Positions 34,928 through 46,561 of a DNA stretch of 64,000 nucleotides are shown one piece after another (positions within the stretch are counted from its first letter, which is position 1; every line of letters starts with the position of its first letter). Both the position numbers and the translations under genes were made by a program. The DNA comes from Ampelocalamus luodianensis (taxonomy: Eukaryota > Streptophyta > Magnoliopsida > Poales > Poaceae), in contig CM070639.1 of assembly GCA_036346255.1 (NCBI GenBank), forward strand, positions 27,248,165 to 27,312,164. Direction: 5' to 3'. A model generated the notes under the pieces. It made no database searches and was not told the origin of the DNA. It saw nothing but the letters and a program-made list of their open reading frames with translations.

Positions 34928-35571
34928 ATGCTGAGGCGTGGTAAAGCTAGTAAACCAAGGTAATCTTTGTCCATCGTATTCTAATTTGTCGGTAATATGT
35001 AGTTCATATTATGTAAGGTTCATACAATTTGTTGTATTTCTGGATTAGGCAACAGCTGGTGGGCAATGCGTTCGCCCGTTTGCCACTGCCTAGTGGTGTT
35101 CCAGTGCCCATGTGCTACTGCGGTGATGCTTGTAGGGTGGCGAGATCTGATGAGGAGGACACGTACAGGCAGAGGTATTGGATGTGTCACAATTATGCCT
35201 TTGACCCTACACCTCAACAGATCCGTATTGGATTGTTGGTGAGAAATTAGTGGCTTTTTCTTTGTTCTTGCGATGAATCAATAACATTTCATTACGTGCT
35301 TAGACCCCCATGTTTTGCAGGAACCTCCCGCTATGTGACTTTGAGCGGTGGATCGACACCGAGATCAAGGAGGAGGACAAGCGACATATGGAGGGTGAAG
35401 AAGTGGGATGCGGGCGAGGAGTGTTGGAGAAGACACGCAAAGAGGAGGCGAGAAAAGGAGCGCGAGGAAGAGGTGAAAATGAGGCGAGCAACTAAGCGTA
35501 GGGGAGAGGAGAGGAGGCTTGAGCGTGTTCGCGTGCTAAGGCTGCAATGGAGGAGAATCCGGATGCTTTGA
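34928..35571 (+). pseudogene. GRF-type zinc-finger protein gene of the MULE (3 exons, frameshifted)
   Basis: Exon 1 is 34928-34959 (MLRRGKASKPR, donor AAG|gtaatc). Exon 2 is 35049 to about 35234/35238 (acceptor ttag). Exon 3 starts at 35321 (acceptor tttgcag). Exon 2 codes for PLPSGVPVPMCYCGDACRVA and YRQRYWMCHNYAFDP, a CxCGxxC...C pattern like the GRF/topoisomerase-type zinc finger (nucleic-acid binding) common in grass TE-associated genes. Exon 3 gives LPLCDFERWIDTEI then, after a frameshift near 35395, an Arg/Glu-rich helix (RRREKEREEEVKMRRATKRR). The exon 2 donor is ambiguous: the clear gtgaga site at 35239 leads into a stop, the weaker GT at 35235 keeps the frame. A TATA-like TTATATA precedes it near 34610. 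Its role in the MULE is unknown. Confidence 0.65.
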
Positions 35572-35589
35572 GGAAGGGAAAGTGACCTC

Positions 35590-36020
35590 GTTGCACTTTC
35601 GATAGTGTGCTAGACTTAGTAGTTATGGTTTAATAATGAACAATGTTATCATTTCTGGACTTGTTATTTTGTTGTACTCTTGTCATGTCTTGCACTTTTT
35701 CAGTATGTGCATGTGAGTATATTGTTAAACTTGAACATGTGAGTAGCATGATTTTTTTGTCACTATGCCTATATATTTTGGTAACTTTTGGTGCGCACCA
35801 ACAATAAGCACACGTTCCTTTGGTCCCGACATATAATCACTACTCTGCATATAATCACGGAAAAAGTCGCGAGTTTCCCTGTTTCGACCATCCACATTTA
35901 ATAATATGACACAAATATATCATACAAGCATATATTCATCAAAATACCACACGAATAGTGGAAACAACAATCCAAAAGTCCAAATAGTCCATAAAAGTCC
36001 ATACAAGGTACATAAACACA
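35590..36020. other. Intergenic spacer between convergent MULE genes
   Basis: A/T-rich spacer between the 3' ends of the GRF-type gene and the PMD gene. It should hold both 3' untranslated regions; AATAATGAA and AATAAT-like poly(A) signals occur near 35630. I see no other structure. Confidence 0.4.
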
Positions 36021-36025
36021 GTCCC

Positions 36026-38357
36026 TCACTGCCTCCTAGCCTTGCCCTTTCCACCAAGAGCGTCGGTGCCTGGAGTGTAAGGGTCACGCGGACGTCGGTG
36101 CCTACGCGGTGATCGCTGCGAAGGCTGTGTCGAAGGAGCACCCTGGAGCTGAGACGGTCCAATCTCCTCTGCCTCGTCCTCCTCCTCGCCACCAATCTCC
36201 TCGGCCTCGTCCTCCTCCTCGCCACCAAGTCCCTCAAAAGTATCCCTGGTCGTCTGGGACGAGCTCTGGCCTCCGGAAGCTGTACCTCCGTGTGAAGAAG
36301 TGCCCAGGCCTACAGTTTCGGTGCCTGCGTCCGGAAGATGTCTCTGTGGCACGTGGACGTCCATCGGTGCCTGCGTCCTGCAACCACAACGAGCAGCAGC
36401 GCTGCGTAGCCGTCTCGCAAGTCTCTGCGGTTCATCATCATTTTGTTAGTTCACAAATGTCATATTTGGTTACAAGTTTATATTTTGATTGCCATGTATT
36501 GAAAGACTTACTCCAAGAAAGTTGTTGAGTGTCGTCTCATCGACTCCTGTCCTCGGAAGCGCTCTAGGTCAAGCACGGATCGCCTCAACGTGTTGCCACG
36601 CACACATTGTTAACATATGGTTACTCGGTTAGTGTGATGCAAATAACATTAGCGCTATGATTGATTGCAAGAAAAGGTTAGAAGTGACATTACCACTCGA
36701 TCTAAGATTGGCGCACCTCCACCAACGTCCCTCCCGAATCGCAAGGTCGTAGGAAGTGTCTTCATCACCGAAGACTCCATGTCGGCGTAGTCGCTTGGGT
36801 CCATTGCACCTTCAACTTTGTCCGTGTCACACCAAGGTACCAAGAAAGTTATGCACGGAAGTTGTAGTTCGTGTGCGGGTGCTCATTGGCATAGACGTTC
36901 TCATGGAGGAGTTCCCACACGTCTATGTGGTCACGGTGCAACGTCTCGAAGTCTGTCGTCTTTTACGCTTCGGCGATCGATCCTGCAATATATACATCAT
37001 CAGTGCAAATATAGTGAATTAGTAGTTATGTATACAAAGGACAAAAAAAAGTAGCGTACGCCACTTACTTGTGCAACTCCATAGACGTCGAGAACGGCTC
37101 CACTGGCCACTCCTGCCTGAGGCCAAACTGGCGTGTAACTCTATGTGGCAGGTGGTACTCAACAGCGTAGAAGCAGATCAGCGGACACCTCATCGAGTAG
37201 AGGTCCTCGTCCATGTTGCACATCGCGCACATCACTGGCCGCTCGTAAGGCTCCCAAGTGACCTGCGACCACTGGTGTTTAGGTATTGTAAGAAATTGAA
37301 TCGAAGCTCCCAAGTGACCTGCGTACAAAAGGTGTTTAGGTATTGTAAGAAAGATTGAATCGAAAACGAACTCAATGAAAATGTCGAGGGTTGGCCACTT
37401 CTAACCACGGACGAGGAGGAAGAAGCGTCGGCCGACCAACTGGTACACGAGACCACATCCAAAGCTGCAGAAGGTACACACAGCCGCCGATCGACACATG
37501 CTGAGAAGACCGCCGACAAGCCGAGCACAAGTGGCGGTAGAGGAAGGACAAAACTCAGAAGCCCAGCTGTAGCCACCCGCCATGTCCCAGTCAGTCAAGC
37601 AAGGGAGGTACATCCATGACGCGTTGTCTCCGTCGCGTGCGGAAGAGAACACACCCAAACAAGTGTAGGATCCAAGCTCTGCAGTAGTAGGTGACTGTCT
37701 CCTCAGTTGCATTGTTCGGGCACTGAGCAAACTGCTGTCTGAGCCAACTGATAAGAACCCCTGAGGTGCGGGAAGCAGGTGTCTCTGGAGGAAGCTCTCT
37801 CCCAAGGAAGGCCTCCACTCTGGCTCTCCAACCGTCGGACCTGACCTGTCCGGTAACTGGACGGCCCCGAACACTGAGACCAAGAAACTTCTGCGCGTCC
37901 TGAAGCGTAACAGTCATCTCACCACAAGGTAGGTGGAAACTGTGAGTTTCTGGCCTCCACCTGCACAAACATAAACGAGTACTAAGGTAAATGAACACCG
38001 AAAACGAAGTGGTAGTGCATGGGTTTGTTAGTCAATGTACCTGTCAACCAAATCTGTGATCGCCGCGGGGTTGATGACGGGCAACCCACGACAAACCTGA
38101 AATGATACGACGTCGGTGCCAGCCCTCGAAGTAGAGGAGTGTACACGTGCGTCGTGCGCATGTCCTCGAACCCGTCATGGGTTCGAGGACGAAGAGGGGG
38201 CAGTTCCTGCAAAGATTACAATTATTTAATATGAATCCATCGAAAAAATGGAATATAGAGACATACAAACATGTGTTGGCATTACCACCCCCTCGGCGGT
38301 CAGACGTCCTCGGTGGTGCTCCTCGTAGTACGGATCCAGGAGGTGGAACTGTGCCAT
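36026..38357 (-). pseudogene. Plant mobile domain (PMD, aminotransferase-like) gene of the MULE
   Basis: On the minus strand exon 1 is 38357-38286 (MAQFHLLDPYYEEHHRGRL, donor at gtaat). Exon 2, from about 38212, codes for LPPLRPRTHDGFEDMR, YTPLLRGLAP and GLPVINPAAITDLVDR. Exon 3, from about 37960, codes for WRPETHSFHLPCGEMTVTLQ then DAQKFLGLSVRGRPVTG and YYCRAWILHLFGCVLF. Later pieces follow with frameshifts (DNASWMYLPCLTDWDMAGGY near 37600). The C-terminus is acidic and basic, with a duplicated GGEEEDEAEEI block (36170-36235) and RRPRDPYTPGTDALGGKGKA at the end. The PMD family occurs in plants both as domesticated genes and within MULE and gypsy elements. Its biochemical activity is unknown. 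Several shifts make this copy a pseudogene. Confidence 0.8.
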
Positions 38358-38469
38358 CCTACAAACATAAATAGCAGATGTTAGTTACAGTAAAATGTAA
38401 AATTGAGTGCAAGAGTGAAATAAATCTGAAGTTAGTAATTAATAAACCCTTGATAATTATTTATTTGCA

Positions 38470-41201
38470 CCGACTAAGTGGCGATGACAAATGCGAGAAT
38501 TATGGCCAAGTCTGCGCATTTGCCACATTGGTTATGCTCGAGTGCGTAAGAAAGGGGTTGCTCTTCCTCGCCTTGTCCTTCCGAAACTTGATCCATAACC
38601 ATCTTGTGTCTAGTCCTCTTTCTACTCCCACGTTTGTTCCAACGACAACTGGATCGGCTATGTACTTGGACCAGTAAGGAGGCCACCGTCCTCGTCGGTA
38701 AGGCTCAAAGCGGGAGACCATGTAAGAACAAGGGTATCAGCGCTGAACTCCCTAGGTATCCTGCTCTCAATGCGCATAGTTGCGATGATTAGCTACCGCA
38801 ACATAGTGAGAACATAGAAAGTGGTCTTGTCTTGTTCTCCCACACGTGCAAGAGAAATCAATGAGCACGACAATATGACTCCTTGACTGCCGGACCTCAC
38901 CATCGGCCATTGTACCACCCCTTTCAATGACCTCATACTTACCTGTACTATGATCAAAACATGACACCTCATGTGTGCGAGCCCTATCCTTTGCCCTCTC
39001 CAGATGCTTTTTGGGTTTAGGTGCCCATGTCTCATTACTACTATGTCGTGCCATTGCATCCAAGTGCCTCTCGTTGAACCACGCAACAAGCTTGTAAAAG
39101 GTGAATGATACGATTGCATTGACGGGCATGGCACGTATACCCTTTAGCAAACTATTAAATGATTCAGCCATGTTGCTAGTCTGAAACTCATACCTCCAGC
39201 CACCATGGTCATAGGCCCTAGTCCATTTCTCAGGTTCCCTCAGCAAGCCTCTCAACCACTGTCTACCCTTAGTGTTTGTTCTAGTTTTGAGCTGTTCTAG
39301 CTTCTCTTCGAACAATGACACCTCAAGCTGGTGTGCAACCTCCTCGAAAAGAGGAAAGTTATCCTTTGTACCATCCTTACGGAGTAAATTCTCGGCGAGG
39401 TGCCGAGTGCACCACCGGTGATGGATAGGTGCGTGCCAGGAATCTGCTCTGTGCGGCACTAAGTATGCCACGGTGTCATCGGATATGACACCAACCTCCT
39501 GCCAGGGCCAACAACATGTATCCGAACAAGCGCGAACCATCCCCAACTATCTTTGTTCTCCCTCTCCACCAAAGCAAACGCAAGAGGGACCAATGTGTTG
39601 TCTACGTCAATGGAAATGGCTATCAACAATGTGCCCATGTACTTGCCAAGAAGAAAAGTACCATCAATGGAGAAGACGGGACGACAATGCCTGAATGCCT
39701 CGATGCACTGTGGAAAACACCAGAATGCGCGGAAGAATATCTGCCTTCCATCCTTCCATTCATTTGGTTTGGGGATGTACTCGTAATGCATGCTGGATTA
39801 ATCGCTTTCATTGCATTGAACAATGCTTTGCAGCTGCTCGTACCCTCCTCCCAATCCCCATATATCATCTTCCGTGCTCATTGCTTTGCCCTCCATGCTT
39901 TTCCATACCTTATGTCGTATCAGAACATCTTACGTGTCATCTCCATAATTGTCCTCACCTTCAAATTGGGTTGCCTTGATGTGAGTATAGTGATCTCGCA
40001 ATGAGGGTAGATGTCAACTAGCGATGCTACATTTCAAGTTTGATTCTGCACAAGTGTGTGGGCCAACGATTTTTGTGATCTTGAACTTGCATGTGTCCTT
40101 CATTTCCTAGCACACATCCTCCAATTACAATCGGCCTTCTCACACACCAGCGTGTGCTTGCCACACATAGGAATGCCTAACCTTGAAAGGTCTTTTGCGC
40201 TTCACGAATACTCCTGTAACCACCTTCTCAATGTAGGCAAGTCCTTGAAGACCAAACCCTTCTTGATTTCCATGCTATCCCGGCAGGAGCCTCTAACAAC
40301 TTGTCGTCTCGCATACGCATAAGCACCTTGGGAATGACTAAGGTGCTGAATTCTTCAATAGCCGGATCACGATTAGGCGCGGTGTATGATGAGCTCAATA
40401 TCTTGTTGTGTCAATCTTTGCAACAGCCGGTCTTCATCGAATCAACGGCTCTAGCCGTCCCATAAGGCTCCTCATCATCATCAATCCCGAACATCAACGC
40501 TGTTAGAGGCCCTACAGAATTGATCCATGTTGCCTGAAGGTGCCACAGGAGGACGACCATCATTTTTAGGAACATCTCCTGCATCACAACCACACATAGG
40601 ATGGCAATTGAGACAAAGGAATAGATTAATGAATGGTAAACTAAAGTGGTACTACGACACTTACTTGGATGGTTCTGAGTCAAAGGATCTCCTGAGGGCG
40701 CGAGGATGAGAAATTCCAATCTCATTCGGGCGGATTGAGCATCGGGTACCACAACCGGCTCGTTCACATCCGCATCACAATTGGGTAGCGGAGGGTCCAA
40801 AGGGGAGGACTACCCAACCGGTGAATGCCCATAAAGGGTGAATGCCCATGAGGGTGAGTGCCCATGAGGATTAGGATCAATGGACAACTTCCCACAAACA
40901 AATCCAAACATTGATATTGGGTCCTCATCACCGATCGACATAATTTTGCCATCGATCCTCGAGTCAATTGAGACCATCCGCCTAAAAATAGAGTCTTTAG
41001 AACCAAGGTGAAGTACACCTCAACTGAGATGCCATCCTCATTACCATGACAACATAGAACCTCACGAGCTCTAGCGACCAATTCACCATAAGACGGACGA
41101 TCACTAAGCGGCGGACACACTTTCCATCCCAACAAATGACACATTTCCATAACCATCTTTCTCAATCTGCCTCCATGGTGCAAGGTTACTAGATTGTCCA
41201 T
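38470..41201 (-). pseudogene. MuDR-type (MURA) transposase gene of the MULE
   Basis: On the minus strand, MDNLVTLHHGGRL opens at 41201 with an N-terminal domain to about 40770. MuDR DNA-binding part near 40290-40080: GLVFKDLPTLRRWLQEYSVKRKRPFKV. DDE core at 39750-39550: RPVFSIDGTFLLGKYMGTLLIAISIDVDN with the first Asp, then ALVERENKDSWGWF. After a frameshift at about 39510 come VISDDTVAYLVPH and HHRWCTRHLAENLL. Later parts are MAESFNSLLKGIRAMPVNAIVSFTFYKL and the SWIM zinc finger FSCTCGRTRQDHFLCSHYVAV (38870-38800). A shifted zinc knuckle (CGKC ... GHNSRIC) is near 38510. Stops and shifts at about 40030, 39930, 39850 and 39510 disable it. The enzyme cuts and joins MULE ends. Exon limits are not certain. 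Confidence 0.85.
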
Positions 41202-41219
41202 CTAATCCATACAAAAGCG

Positions 41220-41760
41220 GTGGTTGTTAATGTCTAATAGTAAAGTAGTATACTAACTAATTGCATACGTAACTAATTTAAGTTTATAACTACCCAAGTA
41301 ATTTGCTACCTAGCAAACTAAATAACTATGTCTAACTAACTATATGTAACTAAACAAACTAAAATTTCTAACTATGTCTAACTATATCTAAACCCTAACT
41401 ACATTATATGTTACTAAATTAGCTATGTCTAACTATATATCTAAACCTAACTACATCATATCTAACTAAAATTGCTATGACTAACTATATATCTCAACCT
41501 AACTACATTAACTATATCTAAACCTAACTAACTACAATTTCTAACTAAATTTACTAACTACATTTTCTAACTCTAAAAAAATTTCTAACTAAATTTCTAA
41601 CTACAATTTCTAACTTCAATTTCTAACTAAACTTACTAACTACAATTTCTAACTAAATTTACTAACTAAATTTCTAACTAATTTTCTAACTACAATTTCT
41701 AACTAAATTTACTAACTACAATTTGTAATTAAATTACTTACTACCTTTACTTATTAAAAA
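41220..41760. repeat. Degenerate tandem repeat, CTAACTACAATTTCTAACTAAA type
   Basis: Over 500 bases of short units built from CTAACTA, ATTTCTAACTA and CTAACTACA, with no open frame. It lies just 5' of the transposase start and is probably part of its promoter or leader. It looks like slippage expansion. Confidence 0.7.
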
Positions 41761-42049
41761 AATTACCTTGGTGCGGCCTCTTCTTCCTTTGCCAGGCGCG
41801 CGCGTGGCGGAGAGCGGCGGGCGCGGCGCGGCGGCCGGGCGGCGCTTGGCGGCGCGGCGCGGCGGCGGCGGCGGCAGGCGAGGCCGCGGCTCGGGAGTGG
41901 CGGCCACGGGCGGCGGCGAGGGGAGGCGGCTCGGAAGCGCGGCCGCGCAGCGGAGACGGCGGCGGCGGCGAGGACCGCTTCGCGGCGCGCGCGGCGGCGG
42001 CCGGCTCCTCGGCGGAGAGAGAGAGAGAGAGGAAGGAGGAAGGGCCCGC
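41761..42049. other. GC-rich block inside right MULE end
   Basis: About 290 bases dominated by GGCGGCG, GCGCGG and CpG, next to a (GA)n run near 42018-42032. The long antisense frames over it (41747-42101) are composition artefacts. It contrasts sharply with the A/T-rich repeat beside it and is a plausible promoter region for the minus-strand transposase, by position only. Confidence 0.45.
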
Positions 42050-42338
42050 GGTCATTTTTGAATGCTCGGCGCGAGATCAATGGCGCCGAGGTCGGCGCCA
42101 TGAGTCACGGCCCGAGTAACTCTGCTCGGCGCCGTGAGTCATGGCGCCGAGGCATGCCACGCTGGCTGCCCGGTGGCTAGGGTTGGGACCTCGGCGCCAT
42201 GACTCACGCCGCCGAGCTGTGTTACCTCGGCGCCGTGACTCACGGCGCCGACCCGTTGGGTCCAAAACTGGAAATAAGACTAGCAGGGGTATAAATGTGC
42301 GTTTTTACGAAAAAAGGGCTAAATTGAAAAAAATTCGG
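42050..42338 (-). repeat. Right terminal inverted repeat of MULE
   Basis: Reverse complement of 34333-34600. It carries its own four GGCGCC/TGAGTCA palindromes, at 42091-42116, 42125-42151, 42190-42216 and 42226-42252. It ends AAATTCGG and is followed by the target copy ctcgcctgc (42339-42347). Confidence 0.9.
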
Positions 42339-42347
42339 CTCGCCTGC

Positions 42348-42613
42348 ATAGTTTGCCACTGTCGCTGACGGGCAGGACCTACCTGTATGTTGCACACATG
42401 ATGTGTGCGACGCTAGCTCAACCTAGCCTTTGCCACTGATTTGTGGGCATGTATCTATGCGTTGTTCATCGTCTTCATCCCGTGCATACCCTGGACTCTG
42501 TCACCGTGTCACGCTTGGATTCTCCCTTAGCTCGGTTGCTACAGGGTATAAAAACCCTCGGCGTACGTGTCAAACCGATCGCCTCAGCCTCCACTGCAAA
42601 TCTCCTGAAGCCC
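42348..42613 (+). repeat. 3' LTR of element G, piece 2
   Basis: Continues from 34332 after removing the MULE and one target copy. It contains a TATA box (42547-42554). It is cut by solo LTR E at 42614, next to target copy agccc (42609-42613). Confidence 0.75.
42547..42554 (+). promoter_or_regulatory. TATA box of element G 3' LTR
   Basis: TATAAAAA in the context GCTACAGGGTATAAAAACCC. It lies about 600 bases into the reconstructed LTR and is the only strong TATA motif in this piece. Transcription start is inferred. Confidence 0.5.
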
Positions 42614-45600
42614 TGTGAGAACCCGGGGTACTTAACTTGTAACACTTAACCATCCAATTGGCCCTAGTATTACAAATCAGATAACCCAAGTCTCGGGATA
42701 TTATGTACTTCCCAGAACAACGGTACACATACCCCTCACGAAACATAGCATCAATTCTATACACCAGTTACGAAACTGAGTCTTTATAATTTACAACATA
42801 GTCAACATACACTTAAACTTCATACAAAAAGCCGAACGGCTAAACACAAGACAGAGTACTAATATTGCAACGGAAACACATAGGCCATAAGATGGCAGTA
42901 AACAAAAGTCGACTGGTTTGCCCCTTACCCACAAGGCAACCGACCGAGCCGCCGAGCTAGTCGTCAACTTCGTGGGAAGTCTCACATTGATCAACCCCTT
43001 GGGGGTCAATCTCCTCTGCAGCAAATAAGCAATGCAACTGAGTACAAACATTGTACTCATAAGACTTGTGATTAAGAAACTTATACATAGCCACATGCAG
43101 GCTTATTCAATGGAAAAGGTTGTATGGCTTATTTTCAGCACAAAGCAAAATTTCATTTGCAATAATGTAATAGATTGAAGGCACTTTATCAAATCAGATT
43201 TTTAATTGTTCAAATAACAGTAAGACATCAGTATAAATACAATTAACATCCTAGAGATGACTACCCAAAGCCACCACAACAATAGCACGAATTACCCATT
43301 CGTACCACCCGAATTCAAGTTCTATCAAAATGTGGAGTCTAATTCTTGCACGACCTAACCAAGCATGTCCATAACCTAGGACGAGACTATTTGAATAGTT
43401 TAATACCTTGCAAGGGTGTACAACTGTACCCACATGTTAGACTACTCCTTTTGCCATCGAATAAAGAACACTTCCGAAGGTATGCTGGCAGAGCTAAGTC
43501 CTACAAGATGTTTTCCAATATTGTGTATTAACTACGAGTCGCCCGTATGGATAGAAACCCATATGTTGTATCAAAATCATTGGTAAAGCCTAGATTAACT
43601 ACCCCTTTTGGGGTAAAGCCTAGGACAACTACCGATGCTCCTCGGTGTGGAGAACCTAGACAGGAACCCACCCCCGCACACCCAAAAACACAACACCTTC
43701 CTTTTTATACACAACACACACAACCTCCTTCGACCTGGAGTTTACACACACCAAAGTACTGAGTCAAGAGGGGTTCCATGCACACAATAACGTTTGGATC
43801 AGTGACACAAGTAATTCGGTCCTTGTTAACTTGGACACCAAGCACATACCCAAAAATACACCATCTTACTAATGTGCCTAAGTTTAAATCGTTTTGTTTT
43901 CATTTTTAATTTTCTTAAATACAATACATACATGAGTACCTTGACTCAAATATTTTAAAGTGATGACATAATGACCACCGCTGAAGCGATGATCCCCATT
44001 CTACCATTCTAAGCATTGCTAAGCACATCAACGTTGGATTTTCAGATGCGCGTCGTCGATATCTTCGAAACGAGCACAAGAACATCGAATTCCGACTTCG
44101 TATGCAAAAGTAATGCCCGTTTTAGTGAAGGGGTGTCGGAAACGGACTCGAATTCGTTTCGGTTTCAACTTCAAACTGCTATATCTTTTGATCCCGTGGG
44201 CCAAACATGCCCAATTTTTTTCTGGGAGCTGGTGGCTATATCAAGAAGGGCTCCACCAAATTTCACTGATTTTCACAAAAGTTTGATGCACTTTCAAATT
44301 TCGGACAGAGGGGACTCTCTCCTTCTTGTTTTCTTCTCTCTGATTTTGCCGTTTTTTTTTTCTTCTCTCTTTTTTTGTTGTTTCTTTTTTTTCCTCTCTT
44401 TTTTTTTTTCTCTGGATCCCGAAACCAACTCCTCCTCTCTTTGGCCAACCAACCGAGATCTACTTTCCTTCTCTGGCTAAACCAAATTAAACTCTCTCTT
44501 TTTCTTCTTCACACCGAAACCAACTAAGGCTTTCCACCAGGGATCAAAACGGTTTTGCAAACTTCCAACCGAATCCACTGATTTGGTAGCTGCGGCAAGG
44601 AGATACAAAGTTGCGGCAAGGCTGGTGACCGCTGCTGCGAAGGGCTGCGTCAGGGTTGGTGGGCGCGGCGGCAAAAGCCAAGGGCTGCGGTAGGGCTCGT
44701 TGTCACCACGGCAGAGGCCAAGGGCTTGCGGTTGGGGCTAGTGGTAGAGGCCAAGGTGGATGGGCTCTTTGGGTGCCGCGGCCGGAAAATTTGGGAAAAA
44801 TGGCAGGGAATTGGTGGTGGCGCGGCGCGGCAGTGAGCTATGGTGGCGGTGGTAGGGGATGGTGGCTGCCGCGGTTGAAATTGTTGTTCGCGGTGATGGT
44901 GGCTGGCTGCCACGGTAGGGATTGGTGGCGCGGCAGGGAGCTATGGAGGCGGCAGTAGGGGATGGTGGCTACCGCGGCTGAGATTGGTGGACGTGGCAGG
45001 GGAGGGTGGCTGCCGCGGTAGGGATGAAATAAACACAAGATGCGAATTAAACAAAGATGAAGCTACGCAAACGAACACGAGATGCAACTAGACAATGACG
45101 AACTAGACTCTAACTAAACTAGAAATCAGCACTCGACTCGACAATGCAACCAAAATTTCAACAAGCAAAATACTGAAATAAAAATTGCAATGGCACAAGG
45201 GGTGATGGGACAGCGGAAGAACACAACGAACATAATATTTTTGTGGGGCTAATTTTCTGGATTTTTGGATGATGAACAGTAACTAAACTAACAGGGGAAA
45301 ACCGTGATTACCTAACGGGCAACTGAAGCTTTGATACCAACTGATGTGAGTGTGGCTCGATCTTCCGATAGGTACTGATACGTCGATTGTGGAGAACACG
45401 ACGTTGATGATCCAAAGGCTCCGATCCTAACAGATCGATCCCCTCGCAATCACTACACCACTGCTCCGTTGGTTATAAACCGTGCTGAACGCGGTTGACC
45501 TCGCCAAGAAGGCTATCTCCTGCAAGCGAATCGAGAACACAAGGAAGAGAGTAGAAGATGCAATATGTATTGCGAATAATAATTGAAGCACACAAGTTGG

Positions 45601-46561
45601 GGTTCCTAAAACCGATGAACGGCGAAAACTGCAAAGCATAATATTATCTAAGAAAAACCCAAGCAAAACTAAAGGGCGGCGGCTCCTATATGAGGAGGGT
45701 GGCCAAGAGGGGGAAACCCTAGGGCGCAGGTACTGTTTACGTGTGAATAGTGCCCACATGAACAATACGGGCCTAGGGGTGGTTGGTCACTAGATGGGTC
45801 AGATCGTCCGCTAGATGGGCCAAGTCGTCGGCCAATACATTACATAGCCCGTGCGCCAATAATTGGTGACGCAGCACCATGGCATGTAGATGCAGCACCA
45901 TGGCATGTAGACATAGCACCATAGCGTGTAGACGAAGCTCGACGGTCCAACCGGAAAATATGGAAGTCTCGCAGAAGTAGAGGATGCAGTGCAGCGGGTC
46001 GAAGTAGTAGTGGTTGCATCCTTAGGGTTGATGTCCTCATCACAAGCGGTGCGGTTGGACCCAGTGAGCTCGGACGGTTCAAACGGCTCTATTGGGATCG
46101 AACGGTCCGATCTGCTGGTGTTTGAATCAGACGACCCGCAAGAGCTAGAACTTTGGCTAGAGTTATGACTTGGATTTAGGGTTGATCGAAAAACTACAAG
46201 TTTGACTAAGCCGTTTAAAATAGCAATAAAATTCTACAAATTCTAAAAAAAATTGTGGGTGCTCCGAGACTCAACTAGAACTTAGGAAAATTCATTTCAG
46301 TCACTGTTCATTTTCCATTCATCTGAAATAATTTTTATTAATTCATGATAAATAATCTAGTATTTTACAAAATTATTTTCAGAGACTTTTATACAAACAT
46401 TTTTCTAGAAATCAACAGAAACTTGAATTCAAGTCAAAAGTTTGAAATTTCAAAGCAAATTTTAGAAAACCAAGTGCATACTCATGAGATACAAACAAAT
46501 TTTTTAAAAATATCAGACTTCTATACATTTGAAACACAAACCCTAGTTTTGGGTTGTTACA
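42614..46561 (-). mobile_element. Partial solo LTR E (A family) containing fragment E2
   Basis: On the minus strand TGTAACAACCC at 46561 and ending CCGGGTTCTCACA at 42614, flanked by agccc and agccg (4 of 5 match). Its own sequence is 42614 to about 44030 plus 46043-46561. The left piece follows the order of LTR A2 (ends, GAGTACAA...GTACTC stretch, CCATAACCTAGGACGAG, CCATTCTACC...TAAGCATTGCTAAGCA). The middle part of the LTR is missing. It belongs to a subfamily more divergent from A1/A2. Confidence 0.72.
44031..46042 (-). mobile_element. Fragment E2: 5' LTR and leader of a B-related gypsy element
   Basis: On the minus strand the LTR runs 46042 to 45342 (701 bases, TGATGAGGACATC start, CTCACATCA end) and is related to the B LTR (the GTTGACCTCGCCAAGAAGGCT segment is near identical). 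PBS TTGGTATCAAAGC follows at 45341-45328. The 1.3-kb leader has no coding domain; it includes imperfect G-rich repeats of the GGTGGCTGCCGCGGT type (44640-45030) and ends at about 44031 without a 3' LTR. The right flank caagc (46043-46047) would be the target duplication. The frame 44016-44480 is not a gene. Confidence 0.72.

Larger units (their letters stand above)
34333..42338. mobile_element. Complete Mutator-like element (MULE) with MuDR, PMD and GRF-type genes
   Basis: 8.0 kb bounded by TIRs of about 270-290 bases starting CCGAATTTTTTTCAATTT and flanked by the perfect 9-bp duplication ctcgcctgc (34324-34332 and 42339-42347), the Mutator hallmark. Inside are a plus-strand GRF-type zinc-finger gene (34928-35571), a minus-strand plant mobile domain gene (36026-38357) and a minus-strand MuDR transposase gene (38470-41201). 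All three carry frameshifts. Outside the TIRs the G LTR sequence joins without a gap. The exact target repeat suggests the insertion is not ancient, although the genes have decayed. Confidence 0.92.

Noticed and set aside
36109..36528. 139-codon plus-strand frame
   Set aside because: It is the antisense shadow of the PMD gene C-terminus.
39516..40004. 162-codon plus-strand frame
   Set aside because: It is the antisense shadow of the MuDR transposase core.
41747..42101. Overlapping Arg/Ala-rich frames of about 100-112 codons
   Set aside because: They are produced by the GGCGGCG composition; there is no domain and they run into the TIR.
44016..44480. 154-codon frame with Phe/Ser-rich end
   Set aside because: It straddles the E/E2 border and continues through a T/C-rich low-complexity run; no family match.
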